DNA of 64,000 nt. Source: Typhlomys cinereus (Eukaryota; Chordata; Mammalia; Rodentia; Platacanthomyidae). Location: contig JALPQD010000247.1 of NCBI GenBank assembly GCA_023101885.1, forward strand, positions 2,202,230 to 2,266,229, read 5' to 3'. Both the position numbers and the translations under genes were made by a program. Below the pieces are notes generated by a model. The model saw only the letters and a program-made list of their open reading frames with translations, was not told where the DNA came from and did not search any database. This document shows, piece by piece, positions 23,791 through 36,235 of the stretch. The first letter of the stretch is position 1, and the number at the start of each line of letters is the position of its first letter.

Positions 23791-23968
23791 GGAAGGAAGG
23801 AAGGAAGGAAGGAAGAAAGGAAGGAAGGAAGGAAGGGATGGAGGGAGGGAGGGAGGGAGGAGGGAGGGAGGAAGGGAGGAAGGGAGGAAGGAAGGAAGGA
23901 AGGAAGGAAGGAAGGAAGGAAGGAAGGAAGGAAGGAAGGAAGGAAGGAAGGAAGGAAGGAAGGAAGGA
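23791..23968. repeat. Long (GGAA)n / (GGGA)n microsatellite
   Basis: 178 bp of GGAA units with an internal GGGA block (about 23835-23890) and about 20 near-pure GGAA units at the right end. It is preceded by GA-rich sequence from about 23730. Long open frames on both strands are simple-repeat translations and not genes. Confidence 0.97.
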
Positions 23969-24741
23969 TTTATGTGAAATATTACAGCTGGAGGAGCTAG
24001 TTCCTGGTAGAGGACTCATATATCTCCGATGTAGTTTGGTGCTGATGGGTGCCTGTTTGGGTTCCTGAAAGTGAAAAGATCTTTCCACAAGCCTGATATG
24101 TTCACTGATCCTTCCAACCATGGCCAACTTGGGTTTGAATTAACATGTGTATTCTCTGATTCCAAAACTTGGGTATTTTCTCACTCTAGTTTCCTAGAGA
24201 ATGTGATGTCTGTCTATGGGTCTTTTATTTGTTCACCCTGCAACTTGCTTCATGAAGACCCCCAACTCTAGCGCATACACTAACCTCAAACTGTACTTTT
24301 CAAGTCCTTGCTTTTTAAAATTCCTGTTTCAAATGCAGTTTTATGATGTCTCCTCTGATCCTATCGACTACAAGCCATTTGTGCAACAGGCTTTCATTGA
24401 GCATTGCTTAGGGGACACGCCCTGTCTTGATCACGATGGATTCCTTCTGACCTTGTGGAGTTTGCTTCTAGTTATCAATCCGGATCACAATGTAGGATCA
24501 TTTCTGAGTTGAAGACTAGGAAATTGAGTGAGGTTCTCTGTTCCGACAGGTGTAAAGGCCAGAATCCCAAAGGATGTGTAACTCTGACCTAGCAAGCTTC
24601 TTCTGTCAACTTTGTAGTCCGAAGTTCTGTTCCCTGTGTTTCTCCCTTGGATTCCCAACCATCAAAATTTTGAAAGACTCAAAAGCTCTTCTGGTCTATG
24701 ATAGTAAAGAAATACTTTTTTAGAATGGCCAATTATGGGCA
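23969..24741. other. Unassigned sequence
   Basis: The 98-codon frame at 24216-24512 has no recognisable feature. 'TTTCATTGAGCATTGCTTAG' near 24391 is reminiscent of an old mammalian repeat, but this is not strong enough to name. Confidence 0.45.
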
Positions 24742-24925
24742 CCAACAAGATGGTTCAGTGTGTCTATCATTAGGCCTGACCATCTAAGTTACATTCCCAG
24801 AACTCACATGGTAAAAGAAGAAAACCAATTCCTGCAGGTTATGCTCTGACCTCTACATGTGTGTAGCAGCACAGGCACATGCCACACACATCCCACCGAG
24901 ATAAGTAAACCAATGTAAATATTTT
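24742..24925 (+). repeat. B2-superfamily SINE relic (plus)
   Basis: 'CAACAAGATGGTTCAGTGTG', 'AAGTTACATTCCCAGAACTC', 'GAAAACCAATTCCTGCAGG' and 'CTCTGACCTCTACATGTGTG' follow the order of a rodent B2-superfamily element. A CACACA patch and AATAAG-type tail follow. Confidence 0.65.
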
Positions 24926-25732
24926 TAAAAAATTGAAAATTTCCAATTCTGTTAATGGTTGAGGAAATCAAAGAATACCATGACAAAAGGGGATGGAATC
25001 CTCCCATTGGGCTAAAGGTGTCGCTGAGAAGGTAATGTGGATATTTGGACAGAGTCTGTGCTCTTCCTTTCTTCCAGGGTCCACAGCATGCTTGAACTTA
25101 GAAATGTTCCTTAGAAGAACTTATGTGTGTCTATCTTGTCTTTACCTGTTGATCAGTCTGTTTGTGTGAGCTTTTTTAGGGAGGGTGGGGGATGTGTTTT
25201 GCTTATATCTTACATTGAAATACTGAGTTTTAATTTTTCATTTTGATGTTTCATCAAACCATTAGTGTTGATGCAGTGCCTTAGTAGCTACCCATTAAAT
25301 GGAAATCTTATCTTACTGGGGAGATACGCATATATACAGGTTTAAATGTAGCTGATGTGTTTAAGAGAACTGAACTGACAAGGTGTCAGGAGTAAGTCAT
25401 TGTTGAGCACAGTTTTCTCATGTCCTGATTGACAGTGTGTCAATCTCTTCATGGCATCTCTGAAGTAAAAACATGCACTAAATCATATTCGCTTTTTCCA
25501 TACATCACTCCAAGCACACTGATAACCACTGGGGTTTCCTTGTCATCCAAACACATTTCCTCATATAATATTTTTTTGAGTTAGGGCCAATGCTTAAAAG
25601 AATGGAATCAAGTACATTTTTCTGCAAACCATGACTGACTATGGTCAGGCTGGACTGTTGCTGTGGTTAATGATGAGAACAGTCTTGAGCAATCCAGGGT
25701 GCTGAGTGGTGAAAGCCATAAATAGCTTAATG

Positions 25733-25739
25733 CCCGTGT

Positions 25740-25790
<51 letters not shown>

Positions 25791-26069
25791 TGTGTATGTG
25801 TGTGTATGTGTGTATGTGTGTGTACAGGATGGTACTTTGAATACGTATGCTTGCCTGTGGAGGCCCAAGAGTGACATCAGGAATTATCGTGGATTGCTCT
25901 GTCCCCTTATTGCTTTGCTCTGGGGTTTCCTAGGCTTCGTTTTCCAGGGTTGGAAGTGCAGCCACCACCATTTCCACTAAGCATTTGTATGTGGGATCTG
26001 ATATACAAACACGAGTCTTTCTGCTTGCAAAGCAAAGTCTTCAAACCCCTGATCTATCTCCCCAGTCCC
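25733..26069 (-). mobile_element. B3-like SINE with long (TG)n tail (minus)
   Basis: Same body landmarks as the 18.1-kb copy: 'TATTGCTTTGCTCTGGGGTT', 'CTGCTTGCAAAGCAAAG' and 'ATCTATCTCCCCAGTCCC' on +, which are the antisense A-box head. The (TG)n/(TATG)n tract covers 25736-25823. The 80-90 codon frames across it are read-through of simple repeat. Confidence 0.8.
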
Positions 26070-26129
26070 AACATCCTTGTCCTAAAGACCCAGCACATAA
26101 TGTCATTTCTATTATTTGCGCATGAACAT

Positions 26130-26240
26130 AGTCCTGGGCACACTTCATTTCACTTAAGCCTTCCAACAATCTTGCAGGATTAATTCTGTTGTTTCCTACA
26201 TTGGGCATGTGAAGAACTGAGATTATACAAAGTTCTTGCA
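26130..26240 (-). repeat. MIR SINE (minus)
   Basis: 'TTCATTTCACTTAAGCCTTC', 'CAACAATCTTGCAGGATTAA' and 'CATGTGAAGAACTGAGA' match antisense MIR. Confidence 0.65.
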
Positions 26241-26259
26241 GTTATTTTGCATGTTGCTG

Positions 26260-26660
26260 ATAATTGTATGACCAAACAGCTTATGGGGAACAGGGGGCTT
26301 TATTTTAGCTTAGAGTTGCCTGGTTGCAGTTCTCAATCCAGCCTGGCAGGAGAGTCCACACAAATACCAGGGGCCGAGTGACCTGGCCACACCATGTACA
26401 TAGGCTGATGAGAGAAGAGGCAGATGTCTGTCCAAGTATGCTGAAAAATGCCAACTTACTACAGGAAGTACCTTCCATTCTAACCACCTCCCCAGGGAAC
26501 TAGTCCCACCTACCATGGGCTAGGTCTTTCCTGTCAATTAAACAATCTCCTGCAGGCTTGCTTAGGGTTTAAGTCAACTACTAATTCTTTACATATACGC
26601 CCAGAGCCAAAGTCTTCAATTGCCAAATTGACATAAGTAGCTATCTACCACAGAAGTTGA
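26260..26660 (-). repeat. Rodent medium-reiteration repeat (family B, minus)
   Basis: Most complete copy of this family. It starts with 'GCTTATGGGGAACAGGGGGC' and 'TTTATTTTAGCTTAGAG'. It continues with 'AACTAGTCCCACCTACCATG', 'GGCTAGGTCTTTCCTGTC' and 'AATTAAACAATCTCCTGCAGG', the last given as part of a longer block. It ends near 'AAATTGACATAAGTAG'. Landmarks are shared with 17.2-17.6 kb. Confidence 0.65.
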
Positions 26661-27220
26661 GGACCTTTTCAAGGCCTTAGGGCTGACAAGTGCTTGGGTC
26701 ACCTTTGGAACATTAGGTCTACCCCCTGACTCTGTGAGACGGAACTGTCCTGAGACAAAGAGAACCTTTCCTCAAATGTTCAGCACAATTCTCATAGAGA
26801 AGGATCCCAAGTAGCTTTCTGTCTACCCAGTGCTTTAGCACCTACAAAAAATTCTCACATCAATAGTTATATTTGAAAACTGCTTGGGAGATAGCGTAGA
26901 GGGGCTTCTAGGGAATTTGCTCAGGTCACATTTGTTCCTCTAAACCTCATCCTTCACTTACAATTTCAGGGCATTGAACCTATACTTGCACTGTGTAAAT
27001 CCTCTCCTTTGGCCAATTTTCACTGATAGGTTCCTGGGCCAGTATTTACTTAATGCTTAATCAATTTGAATATCTCCCCCCTTGGAAGCTTGAAATTGCA
27101 TAAGTGATCGGTGGTTTAATACCCAAGAGGAGATGGGGATCCAAGGTCAAAGAAACTGTCTCCTGTCATGTTCATAAAGGATAAAGAACGCCCATTTATG
27201 GAGAGAAAACAAAAGGAAGT
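26661..27220. other. Unassigned sequence
   Basis: No gene or repeat supported. Confidence 0.45.
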
Positions 27221-27353
27221 ACAGATGGAGTGATGGGGCTCATGTGTAATCCCAGCACTCAAAAGAATTGCCTGTTTGAGGTCAGCTTTTTGTACAAAAA
27301 GAGTTGAAGACAAACTTTGACTTGTGTAGCCAAGAATCTGACTCAAAAATTAA
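27221..27353 (+). repeat. B1-like SINE relic (plus)
   Basis: 'GGGGCTCATGTGTAATCCCA', 'GCACTC', 'GAGGTCAGC' and 'GTGTAGCCAAGAATCTGAC' give the B1 order from head to the 3' end. Confidence 0.7.
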
Positions 27354-29859
27354 AACCTACCTCTCCAATAAACAGACATGATCCCAAAGATTCGGGTGAT
27401 AGACTCGTTTCCCTTCAGCAGATGCTCTGGATGCTCTTCTGTCACTGACTCTTGTAAGCCACTTGGTGTGTTTATTGCCGAGTTTTGTGAAATACTCAGT
27501 AAATACACTTGGTTCTAGTCGTTCTTATATAAATGAGAACATTAATTGTATTTGATATATTTGAACCATGGTCGTTTCCTTCCAGTGTAGGACAGTGATT
27601 TTTCCTCTTGTCACAGATACAGTGGCTAGAATGAAGGTTATTTACAAATACTTCAATACATTCACAAGCTCTCTCTCCTGTGTGCAGTAGTTTGTTTGTT
27701 TGTTTTGCCCACCTGCATCCCACATCCTGCTCTGGCTCACACTGCATCTCTTAACTCCTTGCCTAAGGCGGACTGTGATGGTTTCCAGCTGTTTTTCCCA
27801 TGTATAGTCACATAAACCTATGAGATTTGAGATGCGAAAATGAATCAGAAGCTATATGGTTTCATTAAAGGAAGGATCATATAGTAAACTCAAACCTCTC
27901 TTTCTCTCTCTCTCTCCTCTTTCTTTCACTTTTTTATCTCCCTCCCTTCTTTCATTCCTTCCTTCCTTCCTTTGAATTTGACTTTGAACTTACAGCAATC
28001 TTCCTGTTTTATCAGTAGGCACTTTTCTCAAAAGGTACCAATCTGCCTGCAGAATGTGAATTTTACCTTCAAGTTCTGAGCCTCTAAGAATTCCAATAAC
28101 TTCTATCTGGCTTTTGGTTCCCACAGGTACGTAAGCTGAGATCAAAAGTGGTAATATTGATCATGGAAATGGTGAGCAAGAAGGGGTTCCCCCCTTTTAA
28201 AATGCTTCCTGTGCAGTAATGACATTCTCACTTTACATTAGAAGCCTTGGATCTCAGAGATTTAACTCTTTTGCTGAGGTGAACTAGAGCTCACTTTGTT
28301 TACCGACTGACCCTTTTCATTCTTGGGAGTGCATCTCCTTTCCTCTGAGTGCTCTAATTGTGACTCGATTTCATCAAAGTCTTATGGAAACCTTTTTTAT
28401 GTCTCCATGATTCATAAGAAGAACTAATTAAAGTTGTTGAATTCCATCCCAGCTTTCCTCAGTATAATTCAGATTGCTTTTCTGGACCATGACAATCTAT
28501 AGTGTAGTGGAGTTAGGTACTTTAAAGTCACAAAGACCAACAGTCACAGCAGCGGCTATAGAGACACCCATGTGATGCTGTGTTAAAGAGTGTCTTAAGG
28601 CTCATCATAATCTCAAAATCTAAATTATGCAAGCATCATTGAGAAGAAAAGCAGAGTATAACATCAAAGTGATTTTTGAATGGCACATACAGATTTGCAA
28701 CAAGCTGCAGACGAGTGAGGAGAGCCCTTTTCTGTCTTTTTCTGGCTTCTTTCTAAATGTTGTTTGGACAGTCTTGCCAGGGTGGTGAAAGCTGGATGCA
28801 AGTTATTGTTCAAATCACACCTTGCTTCAGAAGCTCGGACACTCCGTTGGCCTGCATCTAGGCCTCTCCCATTTCCTCACCTGATCAGAGCATGGGGCAG
28901 CAATACCAGCTCAGTGCTGGTGCTTGAGTTGCTGGTTAGAAAGACAAAGGCCCGGGAAGGGGACTCCTGAGAGAGTCTGTCAGAAGCCGAATCCTTCCTC
29001 CAATTATTATCTCCATTCCTTTGTCCTATATAGCAGCCCTCTAAGCAGGGTGCCTTCTCAGATTCCAACTGATTATTCTAACACAGACTTTACAGAAGTA
29101 AACAATTACAGAGCTTCAAAGAGCATAATGGTGAACAGTAAAGCCTCTTTTCTTGCATCATTTCAAACAAAGTCCTATAACCATATTCACTTTTGAAAAA
29201 TAGGTGTCAGTGGAGGCAGCAGCCAGAGTCTGGTGATGGTGACGACCACCTGCTGACAATGGAGACCACCTGGGGCTGAATCATAAGGCCCTCAGGAAAG
29301 AATGGGGATTAAAGTGACAAATCGAGGTGGGAGAGTGGGGTGGGATGAAAGGAAAGACTTGCACCAAAGCTCCAGCATCTGTATACGTAAAAAAATTACA
29401 AAGTGCAAAGCTGGAAACCCACTGCCCAAGCTGAGGCAAACTACATCTGACCACCAGAGCAGGCACAGGGTAAGGCACAGAGGCAGTCCACAGTGTCTGA
29501 TCTGTAGGCAACTTAGGGATCCTTAGTATACTATAACACAGACCTTGGGTAGAGATTTAAGATCCATCCATGAGCCATGTGACCCACAAAGTCGTATGGA
29601 GAACTGCATGTGACAGAGCATGCTGCAGAAAATCTATGCAAGTCACACAAAAGCCTGCTCTGTGCTAGAGACAAAAAAAAAATACGAGCTAGTAAACTCG
29701 CAATTCTGTAAATTTTCCCTTTGCTCTGGTCTACTTCTTCCCTTGTACATGTATCTTTTCCTAATTAGCAATTCATGCTACTATGGTCACTCTATGTCTC
29801 TGTTCAATTCTGAATTTTGTGGCTTTCTATAAAATTTAGGATGATTTCTGATGCCACCC
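27354..29859. other. Mostly unique sequence, no gene seen
   Basis: Contains a CT/CCTT-rich tract at 27897-27973 and otherwise nothing I can name. The frames at 28764-28970, 28924-29196 and 29302-29526 have no recognisable domains. 28200-28480 is a weak conserved-element candidate. Confidence 0.5.
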
Positions 29860-29946
29860 TTAGGCCTTTACAGGCACCCTCAAGTGCCCTGTGGTACACA
29901 TGCACACACACACTCCCACATGCACATGCACATGCGCACACACACA
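29860..29946 (+). repeat. CA-rich tail of a probable SINE
   Basis: 'CACATGCACACACACACTCC' and 'CATGCACATGCACATGCGCA' after a 'GGCACCCTCAAGTGCCCTGT' segment resemble a B2/B3-type 3' end. The head is not recognisable. Confidence 0.45.
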
Positions 29947-30369
29947 AAGTTATAAACGCAGAGAGAGGTCAAGGGACAAAAAGTATACATAATTAACTAT
30001 GCCTTGTTCAAGGTGTACTCTGTTTGATCACTGTCTGGTTTTAGTTCTGCAAGGTGGTTCAAAGAAGTTCTTCTTACTACTATTGCTGGAGTGATCAGTC
30101 TGGTTCCTACAAGATGGTTACTTCTAGTCCAGGGTGCAGCCTTCTGTCATGGACAATTGTCCTCTTTTGGAAAGTGATACGCTTTGTGAGACTGTGTTGT
30201 TCCTGGAATCTAAGATGACTAGAGATGTAGGACAATGACTTATCTCTGCCTTCATCCTCACAGAATGAGAGAAGTTAGGCAAAAGTATACTCCTTGAGTG
30301 ATGGGCACGCCCATGCAGAGCCAAACACAAGTCCAACCCAACATAAAGGAGACACATAAACTGTAACTT

Positions 30370-30712
30370 AATGAAAGAGAAAAAATATAAAGGAAAACTT
30401 ATGCTCACCTCTGGCTACCTAAATAGCTGATAGCAGGCATCCTAAGAATTGGAATTTCCCCCAATGGGAACAGAAAGAGGTCTGACAACCAGTCAAGAGT
30501 GGGAAGAGGCTTAAAGAGTGCTGAAAACTTGTCAGATCGTCTTACAGGGGAGGCTAGAACTGAAGACAAAGGTTTTCACCTTGACCAGAACTACTTAGCT
30601 ATACTTTTGCTCTGTGCTTAAACATAAACCAACTTGGATATCCCTCAGATGTGGTTACATTGAACAAATCTTTTTCTGCTTCCCACTCTAATTTGATTTT
30701 TTAAAAAAAAAT
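30370..30712 (+). mobile_element. LTR-like element, family 2 (plus)
   Basis: Shares ordered blocks with 43.85-44.26, 52.14-52.52 and partly 33.2-33.5 kb: 'GGAATTTCCC', 'AAACTTGTCAGATCGTCTTA', 'CCTTGACCAGAACTACTTAG', 'GTGGTTACATTGAACAAATC' and 'TTTTTCTGCTTCCCACTCTA'. In the sister copies the last block contains AATAAA, the expected polyadenylation signal; here it reads AACAAA. The 3' boundary is near 'AATTTGATTTTTTAAA'. Confidence 0.6.
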
Positions 30713-30787
30713 TAATTTGGAGGGGGGCAGGTATGACCACACTGGGAGGCTCCAGGTTTGGTTAAGAAAAAAAGAAGAGAGAGAGGG

Positions 30788-30790
<3 letters not shown>

Positions 30791-30837
<47 letters not shown>
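30791..30837. repeat. (AG)n microsatellite
   Basis: More than 20 uninterrupted GA units, flanked on the left by impure GA sequence from about 30765. Confidence 0.97.
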
Positions 30838-30838
<1 letters not shown>

Positions 30839-31307
30839 CCTTGATCTTGATCTCTGCTGGCTTCTGTCTGCATAACTCACATCTAACCCTAGGGTAAGGG
30901 AAAAAAGTGGAAAGTCCCCAGTCAGGTCCCAGTAGACATCTCACATTTAGTCAGTTTTAGAACGGGACCATGATGGGAAGGTCTTTGAAGGTCATCTTCC
31001 ACTACTGGAATTACTCTGAAGGAAAACATAACCTACTAATTTGGAGGAACTGGTTCTAATCCCCCATAGAAATAAGGTCACCAACTTCCCCCAACCTTCA
31101 TTTATGAAAGGATATGGAGATGAGCTCTCCATTGCAGATAAGTTCCTCAAAAGAAACAGTTTTCCATAAGGTTTCACAAAGTCAACTGGGCTGGGCCCTT
31201 AGATGAAAAAATCAAGGAGATGTAGGGGAACAAAAGCTTCAGTCAGATCTGTAGAAACTAGAGCTAACCAATAAGGAAGAGGCACTTTCCTCGGGCCTGC
31301 CTAACCC

Positions 31308-31315
31308 TATAAATA
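31308..31315 (+). promoter_or_regulatory. TATA box of family-1 LTR
   Basis: TATAAATA, about 130 bp upstream of the AATAAA signal, as in a compact LTR. The sister copy has CATAAATA at 43660-43667. Confidence 0.6.
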
Positions 31316-31439
31316 CTCCTGACCTTGCTAGTCATCTTTGGTTCTCTTGTTTTTCATGGACTCTATGTTTGTGAGTTCTTTTTGGCTCTCTTATCTCTGA
31401 CGGACTCCAAGTTGGTGAGTTCCGTTCTGTCTCTCCTCT

Positions 31440-31445
31440 AATAAA
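31440..31445 (+). terminator. AATAAA polyadenylation signal of family-1 LTR
   Basis: CTAATAAACTCT context is conserved in the sister copy (AATAAA at 43748-43753). Confidence 0.6.
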
Positions 31446-31531
31446 CTCTGCCTTAAATCCTCTATGCATATTCTGGCCTCAATCTTCAACTCCCAAATAC
31501 AAGATCCTGGACAAAAAAAAGTCCCACAACA

Positions 31532-33199
31532 ATCAGATTGCTGGCAATCCAAACAGCTCTTGCTGGTTTTCATTGTATCTCTTACGTCATCTCAGGGATG
31601 TTCATTAGCAGATCAATTTTACTGTTTTGCCATTATTTCAGTCAAATTTTGTTGAGTTAAACTTGATATTCAGGAAACAAATGTTTTTCATGCTAATCTC
31701 TCCCCTAAGGCTCTTAGGACTACGTATAAATCAATATCTGTGTAACTTCAAGTCACAAGAATAATGATATTTATGCAAAATACATTAGCTTCACCGGACC
31801 TCTCATCTACTTCCAAGATGCATGTTTCCATAAACACAAATCTAAATAAACATTGGAGAACTCATTCCTTTTCTTCTTTGCTCATTATTTATCAGTTTGT
31901 CTGTGCTCAGTTGGTTTCCAGTGAACAAGAGGGAAGAGAAAGCAAAGTAATGGGGGAATAATACATTGGAAGAGTCACAATGAAGCAATAGCCTTGAAGG
32001 GTCCTCTGTCTCTTTAACAGTGGAGTGGAGCCTTTCTGGTATGATGAGTTGCTGGCTGTAAATGAAACACCAGATTTGAATTAAGCAAAATGGAAAGCCA
32101 TTTTATTCACTGGCCAGTGGGCTTACACTTCTGAGGTACAGATCTCAAAGCATGGCAGAAGATAGTTTCTCAAATAGGTTTTTGTAAAGAGAAATCACAT
32201 GGAAAGTCCTCCTAGTGTCTACATCAAATTGAAGGTTACAGATAACAAGTAAGCACCACCAGGGAACTTCTAGAGTTTGCTGAGGACGGTTCTGTGAGTA
32301 GTCTCTGTGCCATGACCTTTAACCCACATTCCTTTGTATATTCCCTTGTAAACTATAAGGTTAAAGATTTTCCTATCTCAGTCTCAGTGGGGGTTGAGTG
32401 TGGCTTGCAAGAGGAGCTTCCTTTTATTTGAACCCTGTCACAGGGGCAAGAGTGAAGATATTTTAAAGAGAAATCCTTCTTCAACAATTAGAATACTGAC
32501 GCAATGAACCACAAGAAACTGAATTTCCTCTTTCATGCTTAGGAAGGGAAAGTCTTGGATTTTGGTCTGGTTCAAGCTAGGAAGGGGCCTTGTCTCTTGG
32601 CAAGAGATTTCACACAGGCTGACAACTTAACACACTAATAGAAGTTAAGGGGTATTTGGGTTCATTTTCTCTGTAAAATAAAGAATTATTAAGCAGGAAA
32701 AAAAGCTGTAAAAAAGCAAAACCATAGAATCCTACAAATCTGGGGGTTTAAGTGGCTCAAGTTGGAGGCATGTTTAGAGATAGGAAAGGAGACAAAGAAG
32801 TGAATTGTTCTCAAAGAAATAGCAAAATGTCTTAAATATTAGGGAGATCATGTTTAAATTTTAGAAATTTAGACAAAAAGCACAAGAGAAGGAAAGAGAG
32901 ACAGATAGAGAGAACTTTGCTCTTTAAAAAACTCAAAGAGCTTGTAGTTTATATATTGAAAACCTTTCAGCAACTACATCCATGTTCCACTGAGAGAGGG
33001 GATGGGGGGCAATAAGAGATGAGAGGGTAAGGGGCACCTAGAAACAGCTTTTGAGAGCCAAAGACAGTTCCTACAGGCAGATCAAATTCCCTGAAGGAAG
33101 ATAGGAATTCTGACCAGGTGATTCAACTAGTTGATTAATTTAAAGGTAGGAACTAAGATTTCAGGTTTACCAGGGAAAGGGGAGGTAAAATCTAGCTGA
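31532..33199. other. Unassigned sequence, possibly LTR relics
   Basis: No gene. 32.0-32.5 kb contains 'GGAAAGCCATTTTATTCACT' and other text reminiscent of an antisense LTR, but I cannot align it to another copy in the window. Confidence 0.4.
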
Positions 33200-33490
33200 A
33201 TCCCTAACAAGAACACCGTGAAAGAGAGACTGGAGGTAATGAGGATGGGCAGGCCACACCTTGACCACCTGGACTGCTTGTTATGCATGCCTCTTGCTGC
33301 TATTTACACATAAATGTCAAGTTATTATCCCAAAGGTGGACTAGAGGAGGGGTGTGAATAACAGTCTCTATATTTGTTCTTCTTCCCAAAGCTTGTATAA
33401 TGAACATCCTTTCTCTGCTTTTCACTCTGGCCTCTTTAGTTGACTTAGAGAGAATAGGTGGCCCAGTCTAGCCTGTTGGGATTCAAGAAA
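33200..33490 (+). repeat. Degraded family-2 LTR-like fragment (plus)
   Basis: 'CACACCTTGACCACCTGGAC' and later 'TCTTCTTCCCAAAGCTTGTA', 'TAATGAACATCCTTTCTCTG' and 'CTTTTCACTC' follow family-2 order. AATGAA replaces the AATAAA signal. Confidence 0.5.
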
Positions 33491-34169
33491 CCTGGCTTAG
33501 AACCTAAGACTCTGTTACAGGAAGGTTCCACCTTAGGAACAGAACTGTCCAGAACTAAATTTCAGTCCTTCCTGTAACACCCCGCTATGGGACTTACACA
33601 GGTCAGATTCTTCCTGAGGTTTTCATCAATAAGGGATTGATTAGGTCATAGGTTACTGAAAGGATTTTATTAGTTGACATCAAAAAGTGCTGGGTACTGA
33701 ACTCAAGACACATTAGTCACTGTAACTAGCTCTTATGAATATGAAAGATTTGGGGTAAAGAGTAGGTTGGTCAATGTTATAGACTATCCTTTATTGAAAC
33801 GCTAATATTTCTATCAGTAGTAATAACAATAGGAAATTAAATATCACTTTTCTACAAGGCACTGACTGGCTCAAAGAAGTGAAGGCATAATTGGCAATTG
33901 TCACATAACAACTTATACCACAAAATAACATTCTAAGCTTTACATCTTTCCTTGGTTAATTCTTAACCCAGTGTGTAGAAGGTAGAATGTGTCTTAGGTG
34001 ATATAATTCTCATGATTTTCTGCCTGTTTCTTCCTATCTTGCTTGCTTTACACACACACACACACAACTAAATAGTATCAGTAGGGGAAATAACGTACAT
34101 AACATTTTTCAGTCCATATTTTCCTTGTAATTCAGTGTAATATTAGCATTTTCATAACAGTCAAGACTA
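33491..34169. other. Unassigned sequence
   Basis: Nothing supported except a short (CA)8-9 run at 34050-34067. Confidence 0.45.
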
Positions 34170-34620
34170 TTCTATCTAATTAATCATTGGATGGTGTCAA
34201 AGTCAACTTCATCTATTGTGTGACATTCATTTCCACTTTATACATTTTCTAAATTACATTTTGATGAAGATCTTGACATATGTAGCTTTGTATGTAGTAA
34301 TTAAACTCACAAAGCTGTCTGGATACAGGAATTTTGGTCAAAGAACATGAACATTTTTGTAACTTTTGTTACATCTTGTCAACTTTTCCATCAGATCCAA
34401 GATCCATTTATACTCTTGCCAGAAGAATGCTGGCTTCACTTCTCCACTGCCAACTGAGGTGTTTTCACTCAAAATGCATGCCAGTTGGAAGATGAAAGCA
34501 ACATCCTAATCTTCTTTTGATACCCATGTCTTTGAACATTTTCACACATTTATTGGCTTTCTCTCTCAAGTAAACTGCCTTTTCTAAACTTTTTATTTAT
34601 TGAAAAACTGAGTTGTGAGA
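34170..34620 (-). repeat. Possible ancient LINE-1 relic (minus)
   Basis: 'CAACTTTTCCATCAGATCCA', 'TTATACTCTTGCCAGAAGAA' and 'TTGAACATTTTCACACATTT' plus 'ATTGGCTTTCTC' follow, loosely, the antisense ORF2 3' order of old mammalian L1. No open frame. Confidence 0.45.
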
Positions 34621-36235
34621 CAAAAATGACAACGTAATTCTTCTTGAAACATTCTATTGGCTTGTGGGACCTGAAAGTGACCTTCAGGACAGAGAGTTTC
34701 ATAATAGAAGCTACATCTAGTACAACACACTGAGCTCAAGAGATACCAGATGTGTTGTGGACGCCTCAGATCCCAGCAAAAATTTCTTCTCATAAAGAGA
34801 ATATAATTAAAAGTCATAGGGTGGAAATAGCTCCTATGAGGTGATAAAAAGGAAACCCTGTCTTCTTAGACCATTAAGACTTACTGACACCTTCTTATGA
34901 AAACAGCCTGGAAGAATTCTGAAGAACTTTCAGGGAACTTGACAAGATATTGCTGTCATAGAAGATCAAGGTGTAATATTTGTACAAAGAAATTTGGACA
35001 GTCACTCATATAATTCCTTTGCTGTTTTATAGTAAAGTACTGAACAAAATGTGTTGCTCTGAGACTTCACATTCAAAATGAAAACATCGGAAGGAAAAAC
35101 CTGCTAGTTTGTAGTGTCCCTGGAAGATCATGCACAGACCACCCAAGTTAAGACCTCCTTCAAGTTTACAGGTTCATCCTGTGTAGGCTAAAATGATTTG
35201 AAGCAACAGGTCTTCGGATATGAGTATGTATGTGAACATTTAGAGAAACACAGAGGAAATTCATGATTATAGAGTGAGTCAGAACCAAGGGTTGCAAGAT
35301 GGGATACTTTAAATGAAAAGAATATCCCACAGTCTACTGCTGGGACAGCATGCTTGAGGAAAAAAATAACCAAAAAGAAGGAAGGATTTATGGATTTTCT
35401 CCATGTCAGCTACCTCTGTTGTTTGGGGGCTATGGCCAGAAAAATCATGATAGTGAAGAGGAAGTGGTAGAACAGAGATATTGTTCACTCATGGTGCCCA
35501 GGTAGTAGAGAGAAGGGGCTAGGGGCTTCAATACCTGTTCCAAGATACATGTTCAGTGACCTGCCTTCCTGTAGAGATCTTCTTACAGCTCCTTCATATC
35601 AAAGGCACCAACACTCACTAGTAGTGCCAACCAAGTCTGACAACCAAGTCTTTGGCATGTAGACCTCTGGGAAGCCTACTTCAGTCCCAGACTGTAATAC
35701 AGAAGTTTAAGAAATGCTCTTCACTCTGATTTGCTTCTCCTTTCTGGAACTAAGGAAGAATAAGTGAAGGTCTTCCATTCTTCACTCAAGTGAAGCAGGC
35801 ATGAAGTCTGAAACTCTTCAACATGTGGATGCAGGCACACACATGTATTCATACATACATGCATGCACGTACACACACGCACGCACGCTTACACGTACTC
35901 CCCAATCTTCTATGGCTCCATCTTTCACAGCAAGTTCTAATGCTGTTCACACTTCCCTAGGAGGTATATGGAACACATATGTGTCTTCTTTGGCCCTGCC
36001 TTTCAGTTCCATATGGTGACCCCCAAGTCCTTCTCGTAAGAAGCTATACTTCACAACATGATAGCTGAGATTGCTTCTGGCCTGGCTAGTCCTAGCCCCA
36101 TTACCTTGTAAAAGTTACTGATTCCTTAACATGATACTGGTTTGTTTTTCAACAGGAAAATCTAGGCTGGAATCACCTTTCCAAGGTAGTCATGGGTATT
36201 CAATAAGATAAAATGTACACAGCATTTTACAAAAG
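34621..36235. other. Unassigned sequence
   Basis: A CA/GC-containing impure tract lies at 35836-35895. No exon or named repeat otherwise. Confidence 0.45.

Larger units (their letters stand above)
30945..31531 (+). mobile_element. Solo LTR, family 1 (plus)
   Basis: Promoter and terminator landmarks of an LTR lie in order: a CCAAT-like motif at 31268-31272, a TATA box TATAAATA (31308-31315) and an AATAAA signal (31440-31445). Then comes 'CTGGCCTCAATCTTCAACTC' and a CA terminus near 31531. A homologue at 43.24-43.84 kb has the same order and spacing. I see no gag, pol or env sequence beside it. The exact retroviral class (ERV1 or ERVK) cannot be decided here. Confidence 0.75.

Noticed and set aside
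23610..24127. Long open frames on both strands (about 150 codons each)
   Set aside because: They are translations of the GGAA array (Lys-Glu-Gly-Arg repeats or the Pro-Ser-Phe-Leu complement) plus flanks, not genes.
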